A stretch of 64,000 nucleotides of DNA from Pythium myriotylum (GCA_023091665.1 JALJCQ010000003.1:2232001-2296000), one strand, 5' to 3'. Shown: positions 1-11,563, numbered from the stretch's first letter. Numbers and translations are program-made. Notes: a model not told the origin generated them from the sequence alone.

Positions 1-857
1 CATGGGTGAAGCAAATAGCCATGAGAAAAGGATACCAATGCCTGGAGTGGCCGAACCGTTCGAACTGATAGACTTTAGACGGGAGGGCGTCTTGGATGAC
101 GAAAATACTGGTGTTCTCGTTACGAGAACGGAACCAGTTGACCACTGTAGCCACAAGCGCCCAGTAGAGTGAGGAACGAGCGTTTGTAGTGCAAGAATGA
201 CTACAAATGCGGTTCGGTGAAGATTTCTAACCCACCCACTGAGCGGTGTTCCTTCATCTTCACACTCGCGTTTCAACTGCACGAGACCGCGAGCAACCAT
301 TCTCGAGTATGCGATAAGTAGGACCACGAACCCTGCGTTCTTTTGGTGTGCTATAACCAATGGCGCAAGATTTCCTCACCCACTATGTGATCTACTCTGC
401 ATGGAAGTGTCGTGAGTGGCCAAAACCCGATTATGACGCTTCCATATTTTAATGAGCCTTGGACATCAAGCTGCCTTCTTTACCAGCTTCTTCAGCACGG
501 CAATTGTACACTTCGAAAACCTCTCTTAGTTATCCTCAGGGGCGATGTTCTCGGACTGGAGCTGCTCCAGAACAATCTTGACTTTTCTCGAGCAAGCGTC
601 GCGTCCTTCTCTGCGCCGTACGTGCTGCGGCCGTAAGTGCGATAGTCCGAGACCAGGTGGATGTGGTTCTCGTGAGCTGTCAAAAGATTTTTGGAAAGGA
701 GTAGTCATACACAGAGAATGGTAGTCATATTGATCGAGTATGGTCGAGATGTAAGGCATGCAGTGCTACGTGAATCGAGCAAACCGGTTTCCCCCAACGC
801 TTCAGAAGGATCACACAGTAGATCTCAATAGACTTCACTTCGAAACAAAACAACGCT
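1..857. other. No supported gene
   Basis: Only short open frames (74, 63, 77 and 77 codons) occur here, on both strands. None has a recognisable domain, a plausible start context or a consistent intron chain. A minus-strand stretch at about 470-750 reads like worn coding sequence in shifting frames but could not be assigned to a family. Treated as intergenic sequence. Confidence 0.5.
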
Positions 858-1331
858 TCAGAAGGCCAGCGCGAAGAGTGAGCTCAAAGTCGCGACAAAG
901 ACGCACAATTGGGAGCCGAACCAGGCAATCGAGCGATGCGGCTGCAGCTGCTTGGCGTACACGTACGAATAGGCAAAACGCGCGACGGTGAAGAGAACCA
1001 TCGAGTGGGCGAGCACGACCTTGTTGGCGTCAGCTAGCACACCCGCAGCGAACACAAACAACGCGAATGGGATGCACTCGACATCGTTGGCGACAATGCG
1101 ACGCCAACGCTTGGCAGCTGCGCGAGCAGCAAGCAGGTTCGGATCCTTGTCGTCCCCGACGAGCCCATAGTTCTGGGTCGGCCTGCCTCGAGCCCGACGC
1201 AGCGAGTTATCCTCAGGTGGCCGGCTACCGGACTCGAAGGCTTTGCGACTCTGCACAGCTAGGACGGCGACGAACTTGGCGTAGAGAAGAATCGTGCAAA
1301 GGACAAAAACCGTGATGCTGGTCGAGTGCAT
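858..1331 (-). CDS. MAPEG family membrane protein (microsomal GST / PGE synthase-like)
   Basis: This intronless 157-residue protein has the usual MAPEG size (about 150 aa). It shows an N-terminal membrane helix from residue 5 and a long hydrophilic loop with several Arg and Lys. The family core follows, an Arg-rich motif running into 'ANDVECIPFALFVFAAGVL' (about residues 80-100), and then two further hydrophobic segments. MAPEG enzymes are trimeric four-helix proteins of the ER or outer mitochondrial membrane that conjugate or isomerise lipid-derived substrates with glutathione. The Asn-Asp-x-Glu after the basic stretch matches the glutathione-binding region of MGST1-like members. Substrate cannot be inferred. 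The start is the first ATG; no in-frame ATG lies upstream. Confidence 0.85.
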   Translation of the reverse strand: MHSTSITVFVLCTILLYAKFVAVLAVQSRKAFESGSRPPEDNSLRRARGRPTQNYGLVGDDKDPNLLAARAAAKRWRRIVANDVECIPFALFVFAAGVLADANKVVLAHSMVLFTVARFAYSYVYAKQLQPHRSIAWFGSQLCVFVATLSSLFALAF

Positions 1332-3368
1332 GACTGGCAGAAGGTGGCGAATGGCGAATGAGAAAGCCTAGAAGGAAGGGGGAACTCTACATGCTCTAGG
1401 CGATAATGTTGGTGCGTACGGAAAATGTTGGTAGGCGTAGCAACATTCTACGCAGGTAGCAACATTCCAGCGATGGCTTTACAGTGAAGGCGAATCTGCG
1501 TACGCAATATGTAATTTTAGTAAATATGCAGTATATGAAAGTAGCACTTTAATGCACCCAACATTTTTTCTGGTAGAGGTGGACGTTCTGCTACTGGGAG
1601 AGATGAGCAGAAGGAGAAACACAGTTCGTGAATTTGAAGCCCCAAGCGAATACTGTACGTTGATACTGGTACTGTGAGCAGCTGACTCGGCGAATATACT
1701 AGTGGCGCCTCTAGATATTCTCATTACACAGCTCCCATGGATACTGCGAATCAGCCTGGCAACTTTTGTCGCGCTCCGCACGACGGTACGGCAGACATCC
1801 AGTCCGAGATTCTGGCTTTGTGTAGTTCAACACGGTTTGTTCAACCAACGCGGACGACGTCACGCATTGGTCTCACACCATGAGAAAGAGAAACACAGAT
1901 CCCCGCCACGAGCGATGTCGATGTCATTTCGTCAACAGACATGCAGCGCTCCCCGGTTGAAGTGACTTCGATTAGCACCCGTATCTCAACATTTACCCAC
2001 CGAGGTAGCAGCCAGCACGAAGTCGAATCTCCAGTTGGTTCGGCCAAACTATGTTATACTGAACTCGAGACAGAACAGTACGCAGCACATGGCCAAGAAT
2101 AGGATCTTGTCGTAAATTATACTTGTGCTCGTGATGGAAGACAAGCTCAGTACGGCCTGAAACGAGGCAGTAGCATGAACAAAAACTGTGCCCATGAAGG
2201 GTGGATGCTCTGAGAAATGTGTGGATTCCTTTCGTATGGGAATTCAGGTGGGTAAAGCTGATTTGACCGAAGTGTCTAATGGACGAGTCCAAGTGTTTTG
2301 ACGCATGCGGTGCAAACGGTCTTTGAAGATTGCGTCGGCCAATCGGCTCGCACGACGCCAATCATGCCGAATCTCAAACTACATCTCGAAAAGGTGGTGG
2401 GAAGGCGAGTTTGTCGCCTTCTCGACGAGAGAGCGTGTGGGTTGTTCTCGCTGGCGCGTTCTGGAGTCATTGAGCCCGATGTCGCAGCGCGTGGACCCGT
2501 CCGATCGCACATAGACAGGACGATTTGATATGTAACCGTCCGTGTAACCCCAAATATATTCCAAACGCGGCGTCTAGGATGGTAAAATATTCTGTGAAAC
2601 CGTCGATTGACCATCATTCACTTCACGACTGCTTTTCTTTGAAGTTCAAATTTTAACCAGTGTCAAAACTCCCGTTGACCGGCTCTAAGCCATCACGTTC
2701 CACACAAAAAAAACCTCACAACAACGCGCTGAGTTCGAGGTTTTTAGTGTGGTTTAACCACCATCTCCGGATTTCGAATCCGCTGGTGGGGCGTCCGGGG
2801 CGTCCGGGCTTTTTTCTCCAGAGAGCGAGTCGTTTTTTTTGTCTCGTGGCCAGCTGGGCGTTGGTGCAGCAGAGGCGTCGTCCACCGCCGACGTCACCGA
2901 CCACAAAAGCAGGAGAACCTCCCATCGCACTCGACTCGAATCGCCGGACGCCGCGTACTTTGCAATCTTCCGCTCCTCGCCACCATCTCGCGGCTCGTGA
3001 GCGCGTCCACCTCCACCTCGTGCGTTGGTCATCGGTGATTGGATTCCCAAGAGAACAAAAGTCGCGAAAAAAACACACCAAACCCAAAAAATCGAACGCT
3101 CGTCTTTCTTTCGAACGAACCGCGAGTCTGACGCCCGCGAGCTGGTCCGAAGAACAGAAGCCCCACCCGCAGAGCACTCACTCTCTGGATTGCGTCCCTC
3201 GAGATCCGGACCCCACCCCCACGGCTCCAAAGAAAAGGAACCCACCGCATCCGCGTGAGAGGTTTTTTTTTTCTTTCTTTCTATCCGGAGTTTTTCGTCC
3301 TCCCCATTGAACGAAAAGCACCACGACCCCCAAAAGGCATTCCTCCCGAGGCATCACTAGTCGCCACC
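1332..3368. other. Intergenic region upstream of the PX gene
   Basis: About 2 kb without a supportable gene. The longest open frame (2660-3310, plus) is of biased Arg/Pro/Ser composition, shows no domain, and probably covers promoter and 5' UTR of the PX gene. At 1408-1468 the element 'agcaacattc' recurs with inverted partners ('aatgttggtagg'), giving a small imperfect hairpin. At about 2759-2790 a second short hairpin is built on CCACC/GGTGG and CGGAT/ATCCG arms. No tRNA was recognised. Confidence 0.5.
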
Positions 3369-4487
3369 ATGACCGACGAGCCTCTCTCGCTCTCGCTGCC
3401 GCGGCGCATGAGCGCGCCCGCCGCCTTCGCCGACCCGACCAACGTCTCGCAGCCCGTGGCTCGGCGCGCGAGCCTCGTCGAGTCGACGTCCCGACCTCCT
3501 CGTCGTCTATTCCCATCCACGACCACGCCAACGCCCACGCCAACGCTCACGCCGACGCCGTCGCCCAAGAAGAAGCGCAGCGAGCGACGCGCCGGCGGCG
3601 CCGTGTTCTCCATGGACGCCATCTTCTCGCGCGATCTGCGCATCACGGGCGTGAGTAAAAAGGGCGCGAGCTGGCGCTACCACGTCGAGGTGCTCGACCT
3701 GCGCAACTCGCTGCTGCCGTTCACCGAGGCCTTCTCGTCGCCGGCCTCGGCCAGCGCGCTGCCGCCGCTCGTGCGCTACACGGTCATGCGTCGCTACAAC
3801 GACTTTCGCCAGCTCTACTTCTACCTCGTCGACTACTTTGGCGCGGAGCTCGCCGACGCGCTGCCGAGATTCCCGGACGGAGGACTCGTCTCATATTTGC
3901 GCGGCGACGACCCGACGCTGCTCCAGTTCCGCAAGGAGCAGCTCCAGCGCTTCCTGTGCGCGCTCGACGAGCACGACGACACCAAGTGGAGCCGCGCGTT
4001 CCGCATTTTCCTGAACCCGGAGATCGACGAGCTCGCGACCATCGGCGGCGCGACGTTCGCCGAGCTGGTCGAGAACTACGGACGCTCGACTGGCACGACG
4101 ACGGCGCCTCCGCCGTCGACGACGTCGTGGGCCGACTTGAACCTCGCGCGCATCAACGCCAACTCGGGCTACGTGTCGCTCTCGCACGTGAAGTCGCCCG
4201 AGATTCGGTTCACCAAGCAGCTCTCGGACGCAAGAGGCGACTGGAAGCGACGCAAGATCGAGCGCGCGATGCGAGGAGAGCTGCAGAGCAAGCCCCGCGC
4301 CAAGAGACTGGAGCTCGAAGAGCCCGAGGTGGAGAACCCGAGCGACACGAGCGACGACGAGGAAGAGGAGGATGACGACGACGAGGATGACGAGGATGAC
4401 GAGGATGAGGACGATGGCTCACCGAGGAAGTCGTCTACGGAACTCATGAAGCTGCTGTCGCTCGCACCACGGAGCGAGAGCCAGTGA
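3369..4487 (+). CDS. PX-domain phosphoinositide-binding protein with acidic tail
   Basis: A 372-residue intronless protein. The ATG at 3369 lies in a strong context (gccaccATGA); an in-frame ATG at 3255 would add 38 residues of poor composition and is probably not used. Residues 1-80 are Ser/Pro/Thr-rich. A PX domain follows (about 85-230), with the signature 'RYTVMRRYNDFRQLYFYL' containing the RRY/F phosphoinositide contact and the later 'LLQFRKEQLQRFL' helix. The C-terminus holds a long run of Asp/Glu (about residues 325-350) and a Ser-rich end. PX domains bind PI3P on endosomes and recruit sorting or signalling proteins. No BAR or other second domain was seen, so the specific role is unknown. 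Confidence 0.85.
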   Translation: MTDEPLSLSLPRRMSAPAAFADPTNVSQPVARRASLVESTSRPPRRLFPSTTTPTPTPTLTPTPSPKKKRSERRAGGAVFSMDAIFSRDLRITGVSKKGASWRYHVEVLDLRNSLLPFTEAFSSPASASALPPLVRYTVMRRYNDFRQLYFYLVDYFGAELADALPRFPDGGLVSYLRGDDPTLLQFRKEQLQRFLCALDEHDDTKWSRAFRIFLNPEIDELATIGGATFAELVENYGRSTGTTTAPPPSTTSWADLNLARINANSGYVSLSHVKSPEIRFTKQLSDARGDWKRRKIERAMRGELQSKPRAKRLELEEPEVENPSDTSDDEEEEDDDDEDDEDDEDEDDGSPRKSSTELMKLLSLAPRSESQ

Positions 4488-4800
4488 AGGATAGGGGATA
4501 GGATTTACAGCATAGGATAGGAAGGAGAGACCACGGCGACGAAGCAGCGTCGGGGAAAAGTAGACTGAACGGAACGGAAAGGAAGCAAGCTAGAACTCAT
4601 CGGAAGACTCGCGTAGAAGTAAGTAGCTGTAGTATATTATAGTAAGTCGATCGAAAGGAAATACCAAAATGCCCAAGTCCCGCGCGCGGAGAGCACTCTC
4701 TCCCGCGCGAGCACCCCGACAAGAGAAACCCCAAATCAAATACGCATGCAGGTCAAGTATGAAATGAATAGGATACCAGCAGATGCATATGGATCTCGCT

Positions 4801-6272
4801 TTAGAACGGCTCGCACTCGACCCAGCCGGAGGACTGGAGACTCTCGATGCCGGCGCTGCCTCGCAGGAAAGGGCGGATCTCGCATCGCCGGTACGCGATG
4901 TGGTCCACGGCCACGCGCACTTTCTGGCCCGTGGAAAGCTTGATAAAGAGCTGCAAAACCACGCGGCGACTGGCTTAGAACGGACAAACAGCAATCAGCT
5001 TGACGATCCCACGCACCTCTTCATCAGACACTGACGAAATGACGCCAATGTAATCTTCTTTCAGCACCGCAGCCGTCACGACGACCTCGTCTCCCTCTTC
5101 GAAGACATACTTGCCACAGAGCAACCTTCTCCGGTCGACCCGGAGATCTAAAATAGCAAAAGCGAGAATCAGTCTCTCGGTCTCTACCCGCTCCCACACC
5201 TTAGCGACGTTCACGCACCGATCTGTGCAGAAGGCAGCGCCGCGTGGATCTTGGCGCTCGCGGTCTCTCGCTCTTGCATGATGCTCGCGAGATCCGAGGT
5301 GATGTCGTCGAACGGCAGGCGCACGACGTTGTCGGGCATGGGCGCCGACGCTGGCGGCGGTGACTCGACCTTGCGGCGTTTCTGCAGCCGTGGCGTCTTG
5401 TCCACTGGCTCTTCGGGCGTGTCTGCGTCGCCTTCGGCCGGTGCTAGCGCATCTTCCTCGCCTTCAGGCTGCTCGTCGGAATCTCGCAGCGACGATTCGT
5501 CGTGGTTGTCTCGATTGGCCTTGAGCAAACGCCGCGGCAGTACAAGCGTCTTCTTCGGCGGCACTGCATGGAGCGGCAGCTTGTCGGCCTTGTCGAGCGC
5601 CTCGAGCTCTTCTTTGAGCTTGGCGAGCAGCGCGTCGGCCTCGAGCAGCATGGTCTCCTTGAGCTTGTCCTTGCTCTCCTGCCAGATATTATGCGCGCGC
5701 TGCACTTCAAAGCCGTAGAGATCGGCCGTGTTCTTGAGCTGGAGGTTCTTGTGCCACTCGGCCGACTGCAGCAGGCGGTTGCGCTCTTCTTTGAACTCGG
5801 CCACGCGGCGGCAGTACTCGGCGAGCGTGCCGTCCTCGACCATCTTCTTCTTCTTCTCGAGCTCCGCGAGCTTCTCGCCGTGGACTTCGGGCGTTTCCTC
5901 GGGCGCCTCGGACGCGATCGACGACGTGTCCGAGGTCGTCGAGACCACCGACTGCGAGCGCTCGCGGCGCGCGCGGGTCGCGTACCCCGAGGGCGGCTCG
6001 GCATCTCCGTTGGCCGCGGCGTGGAGCGCGTCCTCGGCCTCGTGGGTCGGGTCCTCCGAGTCCTGCTCCTCGCCCAGCTCGGCCTTGGCGCCTCGCGACG
6101 CCTTGGCCGGGCGCTTGGCCTTGACGCTCGAGTCGGTCTCGGCGCCGTCCGAGGCCGCGCCGCCGCTCTCGCGCTCGGCCTCGCGCCGCCGGCGTCGACT
6201 GGTCGTGCTGCTGGCGGTCGCGGCGCTCTGGCTCGCGCCGTTGGCCGCCGTGCGTCGCGTCGGGCGCTCCAT
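4801..6272 (-). CDS. Sds3/BRMS1-family histone-deacetylase complex subunit
   Basis: Three exons (6272-5219, 5147-5017, 4950-4801) joined by 71- and 66-nt introns with GTGCGT donors give 444 residues, in frame throughout. The N-terminal 120 residues are low-complexity, basic and acidic. Residues about 130-230 form the Sds3 coiled-coil, with 'LAEYCRRVAEFKEERNRLL' and 'AHNIWQESKDKLKETML'. The C-terminal exons give a small beta-rich domain ('GVISSVSDEE' running into 'LFIKLSTGQKVRVAV') that aligns with the conserved C-terminus of human SUDS3. Sds3 proteins scaffold the Sin3/Rpd3 co-repressor through dimerising coiled coils. The splice phases and the match across the last junction support the model. 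The HDAC encoded at 26.7-32.4 kb is a different class. Confidence 0.85.
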
Positions 6273-6566
6273 GGAGGGGGAAGGAAGGCCGCCGGGGATA
6301 ACAACTTCTGGCTTGGAGGTCCGTGTGTTCGACGGATGTACTTACTTACTGTATGGGGGCGAGGCTTGCGGCTATTTTGGGAGACTTTCGGCGATGATTT
6401 GGTGTATTTGAGTAATTAAGGAAAATTGAAGTAGCTAAAGAGAAAGTTCCGTAGATAGTACATTGGACAATGGTATAGTACACCAGGGGAGGGACTATTC
6501 CCTGTTCGATTGCAAGTGTAGCCATCTTGACGAAGATGAGCTATCTTCCCGACGACTTGGCGGAGC

Positions 6567-9106
6567 TCACCGCACGAACACTTTGCCGCTGAGCCCCATG
6601 AGGATGCCCGGGTTCTCGAGCAGAAAGACCTGGAGATCGTGCTTGGAGATATGGAAGACCGTGCCGTGCGAGTTGCAGACGAGCGACGTCGAGTGGGTCG
6701 TGTCGTCGGTCGAGATGAGTTTGTCCACGTCACCAATGAACGCGCCGTGCGACAAAATCGTCTCTGTGTCCGTGTCGGGCTTGGAGGGCAAGAGGGTCAT
6801 ATCTAATGGAAGTATACGCTACAAGATAGAGACTAGTGTTAGCCACGAGAATGCAAGTCGCAGAGCGGTGGATGTATACTCACGTTTCCAGACCCTCGGT
6901 GCTTTCGAGTCACGATCTGCGGTTGCGGCGGTGTCGCAGGAGATGACGGCCGGCTGCCGTTCTGAACAGCGAACGGTACCGTCTGGCCGCTTGGCTTCGG
7001 GTGCTTGAGCGTGAACTGTCCTTTGTCGATGATGATCGCCCCTAAACAGCGGTCGCCGGCTTCCCACAGCACTTGTCCTTCGGTGACTTCCCGCTGGTTT
7101 AGTAGTATCTCCAGGTGGGTCCTTTGCGACATCGTGATCTTCCGAAACACTTGATTTGCTTCGATGATGTCAAAGGAGAAGTGGAGCCGACTCTCCGCGA
7201 GCCGTTGGATGTGGGAGAACGCCGGGGTATGCTTGAGGAACCAGTTGAAATCGAGAGCATTAAACTCGAGCAACGATATCTTGGTGGTTGCCACCATTTG
7301 GTAAGGCAAGATCCAGTTGGGAGTAAGAAGATTCTGGAGATCGATGTAGTCGCCGGGGAAATAGTTCTTTGCGAGAGACAAAAGAGAGATGCGCTTTCGT
7401 GAGAGGCTCGCGCGGGACGGAGGTTCAAGATGCGGTGCGTGTGGTTTCGGGGCAGGGGTAGCTACCGCACCTGAACTGCCTCCTTCAGGCTTGTAGAGGG
7501 CTTGCGCCTCGCCCAAGATGATAATGTAAAATGTATCGCCCACTTCGCCAAAGTTCTTGATAATGCTTCCTTTCTGGTACGTCACTTTGCGGGCCATTTG
7601 CAGAATTTCGAACGCGTTGTTGAGTGTCAAGTCGGCAAACAAATCGATCTTCCGCACAAGATCGAGAATTTCCAGCGCGCCTGCATTCTCTGGGAGCTTG
7701 GTCTCGACGGTGATAGTGTTGTGGACGCCCTCCGGGGCTCCTTTCAAGCCACACTCAGCCGGGATATCTTTTGCTGCTGTGTGGACTACGTACAATCGCT
7801 TGCGAACATCTTCATCTAGCGCTTGCAGCGTTTTGAGTGGCGTGTGGATCGGCGGTACGCCGGCTTCGTGTAAAATCGCGTCGCAGTGCCATGGAAAGTT
7901 CAGTAATTCTTCACATCGATGAGGAGACAACACGCCCTGCTCATGGAGCTGCTTGATTCGTTCAACATCGTTCAGCGTATCACCCGAGAACACAATTCGC
8001 TTGTCGCCGTATTTGACCTCGAAGCCTACACATGGGATTGAATGCAGCGAGTAGAAGAACCGGAACTCGGCGCCTCGGATAGTCGTCGCATCGTTGATTC
8101 GAACGAGGCGGTGGTCTAGTACTCGCTTTAAAAAGTCCTCGTCAAAGCCTGATAGCGCCGAGTATTTCCGTAAGAACGAGTGGTAGATCGTGCTCGTGGT
8201 AATCAACGCGACACGGCCTTCCTGGAGAATCTTTTGAAACGTGCCAGCATCGTGGTCGGCGTGGCAGTGTGTGAGGATCACGCCATCGATCATGAGTGCG
8301 GGTATATTGTTCGCCATCAAGATAGACGATGAGAATGGAGGCGGGTCGATCATGATTCCGCGGTGATTGATCCACAGAACGTAACCCGAGGTCTTCCCGT
8401 GTGGATCAAACCCATGCGAACTGCCGAGCACTGTGACTCCGAACGACGGTGGGTAGAACGCATCTTGTATCTGGTCCATGGCTGGCGGTGGCGGTAGGTC
8501 CACGCCGTCGGTGAGTGTGACGCTTTTACCTTCGTCTATGATCGTGAACGATGCGTCGTTCTTCCGTACGATGATTTGTTGGTCGCCCTGAACGACCACG
8601 GCCTCGCCCTTCTCATCAAAATGTGTGAATTTGAGCAGCATATCGAGCGTCATGAGCGTGTCACCGAACTTGCGGAAGTACTCGAGCTCCTTCGCGAGGT
8701 CCGGGATGAGCTCGGCGGGCGTCGAGTGTGGAAAGTCCTCGCGCAAGTCCAGCGACACCGGTCCGAAGAGCGTCTCCTGGAAGACTTGTCGGATTCGTTG
8801 TTCGACTTCTGGTGACGTCACGATCAGGTTGACGCACTGGCGCTTGAAGAAAAAGTTGCAGTAGGCCGGGAACTCGAACTCGGCCACGTTCACGCCCATG
8901 TTGGCGCCGAGCGTCTTGGTGAACGGCTCGGACGGCACGATGTAGTGGCGCGGCACCGGAATGCCGAGCTTCATGCTGTCCTTGATGGTCTCGGGCGGCA
9001 TGCCGAGCTGCACGGGGCCGATGCATGTGGAGCAGACGACGCCGCCGCGCGGCAGCCGCAGCGTCTCGAGCAGCGGCGACTCGGGCACGGGCACTTGGTC
9101 CGCCAT
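6567..9106 (-). CDS. Metallo-beta-lactamase phosphodiesterase with two cyclic-nucleotide-binding domains
   Basis: Two exons (9106-6884 and 6818-6567; 65-nt intron, GTGAGT donor, phase 0) encode 824 residues. Residues about 20-440 form a class II phosphodiesterase/metallo-beta-lactamase fold with 'THCHADHDAG' (HxHxDH, about residue 280), further metal-ligand candidates 'FSGDTLND' and 'LHEAG', and a C-terminal His in 'VVHTAA'. Two cyclic-nucleotide-binding domains follow (about 500-650 and 660-820). The order MBL-CNB-CNB is that of the Dictyostelium cGMP-binding proteins GbpA/GbpB, of which PdeD hydrolyses cGMP and is activated by it. A cyclic-nucleotide phosphodiesterase regulated by its own substrate is therefore likely; cAMP versus cGMP cannot be decided. 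The second CNB is completed by the spliced exon. Confidence 0.85.
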
Positions 9107-9706
9107 GGTCGAGCGCCGTTCAGCCGCCGCGATCGCGAGGGAGAGGTCGCCGGGCCGTTTCCGTGGTTACGCAGAGGCAGTTGACGCGCCGGACGGAGGC
9201 GAACGGATCCCATGCCTCGTGATCGCGGGCGATCGAAACGACGCGAGCATACTGTATGTCGATCGGTTTTTAGACAGCGCAGGGCTTCGAATAAATGCTT
9301 AAATTTATGACAGATATGATAGAAGTGATAGAAATAAAAAGGTGAAAAGATTCGCGAATCATACGAATGGGAGCTTCTCGCGAGCCACATATTCAGTTTG
9401 ACGTTTCGCGCGCGAAAAAGCGACCGACGTTGTACTCATCACTTCGTGCGAACGGCACAGTGGCTCGCGTGGACACAGTTGTTGGGGGTACTCCGAGGCC
9501 CGTAGAGGACTATCCCGGACGCAAGCGTCGGCTGTGATCAGGCTTACCAGCCATCAGATCCAGTCGCTCGGCCCAGACGCGTCACCCGTTCCACTCGCGA
9601 ATCGGCTGTCTCGTTGTGGTGTTGACGTCTCATGGAGTCTTCCAGGTCCGAAATCCAGCCGACAACGCGGTGTGATTAGTTGAAAATTGTCCAAGATCTA
9701 GTCAGA

Positions 9707-9743
9707 CACCCAATCATATGGTTTAAAGAGATCTGATTGGGTG
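9707..9743. promoter_or_regulatory. Inverted CCAAT pair in a divergent promoter
   Basis: A perfect 10-bp inverted repeat, CACCCAATCA (9707-9716) and TGATTGGGTG (9734-9743), lies 150-185 bp before the ATP-grasp start. It sits within the 785-bp region shared with the phosphodiesterase on the other strand (9107-9891), which holds no gene. CCAAT boxes are bound by NF-Y/HAP complexes in eukaryotes. Function here is inferred from position only. Confidence 0.45.
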
Positions 9744-9891
9744 AAAGGATGAAACGGACGGTCGGCTTCCTTCGCTCGAGATCCTTTGGCGAGGAGCTCC
9801 GCCCTCGCGAACCATTCGACGATCTTCCTGCTCGCGCTCGAATCTCCTCCTCCTCCTTCTCCACCCTTCTCCACCTCCCACTGCCTCCGTC

Positions 9892-11178
9892 ATGGTCGTG
9901 GGCATCTTCGGTGCCGGCGCCGGCGTCGCCAAGACGCTGCTGAGCTTCTACGGCTCGCTGCTCTACTACTGGCTCCGCAAGGGCACCTACGCCGAGTGCC
10001 CCTTCTTCGCGGATGATCTCCACGCCAAGACCTACGTCTACTCGATCGCGCTGCTCAACCCGCTCTGGTCCGAGCCGCACTACCGCCACCCGAGCTTCTA
10101 CGTGGATCTCATCAAGAACCTGCGCAACGTCGCGATCCCGGGCACGGGCATCCCGCTCTCGATCATCTCGTACTCGCGCTTGATTCTCTTCCCGTTCCTC
10201 GTCTTCGTGTACCCGTGGCTCTGCGCCATCGGTGCGTTCCTCGAGCTCAATGCCGAGTACTCGAACAAGCAAGGCACGATCATCGAGCGCTACCTGCGCA
10301 CGTTCTCGCAGATCTTCGTGAACCCGCAGAACTGGTTCGCGTTCTGGCGTATTAACTGCCACCTCGTGAGCCTCCACAGCTGGAAGGTGCCCAACTCGCC
10401 CGGCTACATCATGGAGAACAAGTGGGACTTCCTCATCGAGTGTGAGAAGAATGATATCGCGGTCACGCCGTACATGAAGACCCCGAGCTCGCTCGTCATC
10501 AAGGACCGTAACGAGGAAGGCGGCATGGGTATCTACATGTTCAAGAACGCCGTCGACGGTGGTGACTGGATTATCCAGGAGCGTCTGGACAACGCGCCGT
10601 TCCTCAAGAAGCTGCTGCCAGAGGTCTCGCCGCTCTCGACGTTCCGTATCATCACGGCCTCGCGCCACAGCCTCGGCCTCCCGGAGTCCGAGCTCAAGGG
10701 CGAGGACGGCGTGCGCTCGCTCAGTTGTGTGTTCCGCGCCGGTCTCGCTGGTGCCTCGACCGACCACAAGTCGATTATGTTTGACGTCGACATGGAGTCG
10801 GGCAAGATCCTCAAGGGCTCGACCACGACGCACTGGTACCGCATCGGCCCGCACCACGTGGGCCGTGGCAAGATGAGCGTCGGCCACGACATCACCAACC
10901 ACCCGGACACGGGCGTGCCGATCACGGGCAACGTCATCAAGGAGATCAAGGAGATGAAGAAGCTCTGCGAGGACGCGCACTTCAAGCTCATGAAGGACGT
11001 GCCGATCTGCGGCTGGGACGTGGCGATTACCAACAAGGGCGTGCTGCTGCTCGAAGTCAACATCTCGTGCAACTTTTTCCGCGGCACGTTCGACCAGGCG
11101 TGGTACTTCCGCTTCCTCGACGAGTACTTCCGCCACTTGGAGAAGAAGCCGTCGCCGCAGGTCGCCAAGAAGAAGTAA
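9892..11178 (+). CDS. Sugar-transfer-associated ATP-grasp family protein
   Basis: A 428-residue intronless protein with an ATG inside 'ccgtcATGG'. An N-terminal hydrophobic segment (about residues 5-25) and another at about 95-120 suggest membrane association. The rest matches the ATP-grasp fold: 'GIYMFKNAVDGGDWIIQERL' in the ATP-binding region, 'STFRIIT' (the conserved Arg of the family), and the Mg-binding end 'GWDVAITNKGVLLLEVN', where the Asp and the Glu-x-Asn pair are typical metal ligands. Bacterial relatives of this ATP-grasp class occur in polysaccharide and lipopolysaccharide clusters; the substrate of oomycete members is not known. Strong codon bias leaves a 509-codon open frame on the opposite strand, taken as a shadow. 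Confidence 0.8.
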   Translation: MVVGIFGAGAGVAKTLLSFYGSLLYYWLRKGTYAECPFFADDLHAKTYVYSIALLNPLWSEPHYRHPSFYVDLIKNLRNVAIPGTGIPLSIISYSRLILFPFLVFVYPWLCAIGAFLELNAEYSNKQGTIIERYLRTFSQIFVNPQNWFAFWRINCHLVSLHSWKVPNSPGYIMENKWDFLIECEKNDIAVTPYMKTPSSLVIKDRNEEGGMGIYMFKNAVDGGDWIIQERLDNAPFLKKLLPEVSPLSTFRIITASRHSLGLPESELKGEDGVRSLSCVFRAGLAGASTDHKSIMFDVDMESGKILKGSTTTHWYRIGPHHVGRGKMSVGHDITNHPDTGVPITGNVIKEIKEMKKLCEDAHFKLMKDVPICGWDVAITNKGVLLLEVNISCNFFRGTFDQAWYFRFLDEYFRHLEKKPSPQVAKKK

Positions 11179-11357
11179 AGAGAGAGTGACGAAGATTGGA
11201 GTCAAGGTGGCGGTCCCGTCCCAAGATGGCTACACTTTTCTCAGGTATACGTTGTATACATGTACATCCGGATAAATTGGAAATCCCAAAACTTTGTGTG
11301 CACCACATCGAATGTCATCTCCCCTATTCCGCCGATGTGGTGGTATACGTCCCATTG

Positions 11358-11367
11358 ATTGGCCAAT
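11358..11367. promoter_or_regulatory. CCAAT palindrome upstream of F-box gene
   Basis: ATTGGCCAAT is a perfect 10-bp palindrome about 200 bp before the F-box/LRR start, followed by another CCAAT at 11384-11388. The sequence TCATTCC at about 11479 resembles the oomycete initiator element and would place transcription start some 85 nt before the ATG. Inferred from sequence only. Confidence 0.35.
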
Positions 11368-11563
11368 GTACTCTGACCGGATACCCAATCAGACGAGTCG
11401 AAACCCTTTCGTCAGCTCCATGATCAGAGAGGAATGCGAACCCTCACGCGCGACGATGGACGGCTCGCGACGAGGCCTCATTCCGCCGTTGGAGGTCTCG
11501 CCAGTGCGCTTCCATTGGCTCCAGCGACGTTGACGGAGGCCGTTGGCGCTGCTCGACCTCGCG

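Noticed and set aside
2759..2790. tRNA-like box B (TTCGAATCC)
   Set aside because: No matching A box or cloverleaf could be drawn; it is better explained as a small hairpin.
2660..3310. 216-codon plus-strand frame before the PX gene
   Set aside because: Low-complexity Arg/Pro/Ser, no domain, and it overlaps the probable promoter and 5' UTR.
5502..6419. 305-codon plus-strand frame opposite the Sds3-like gene
   Set aside because: Leu/Arg/Gly-rich shadow of the charged minus-strand exon; no recognisable family.
9676..11205. 509-codon minus-strand frame opposite the ATP-grasp gene
   Set aside because: Composed of Arg/Val/Glu/Ala/His from the complementary codon bias of the real gene; no domain and no start context.
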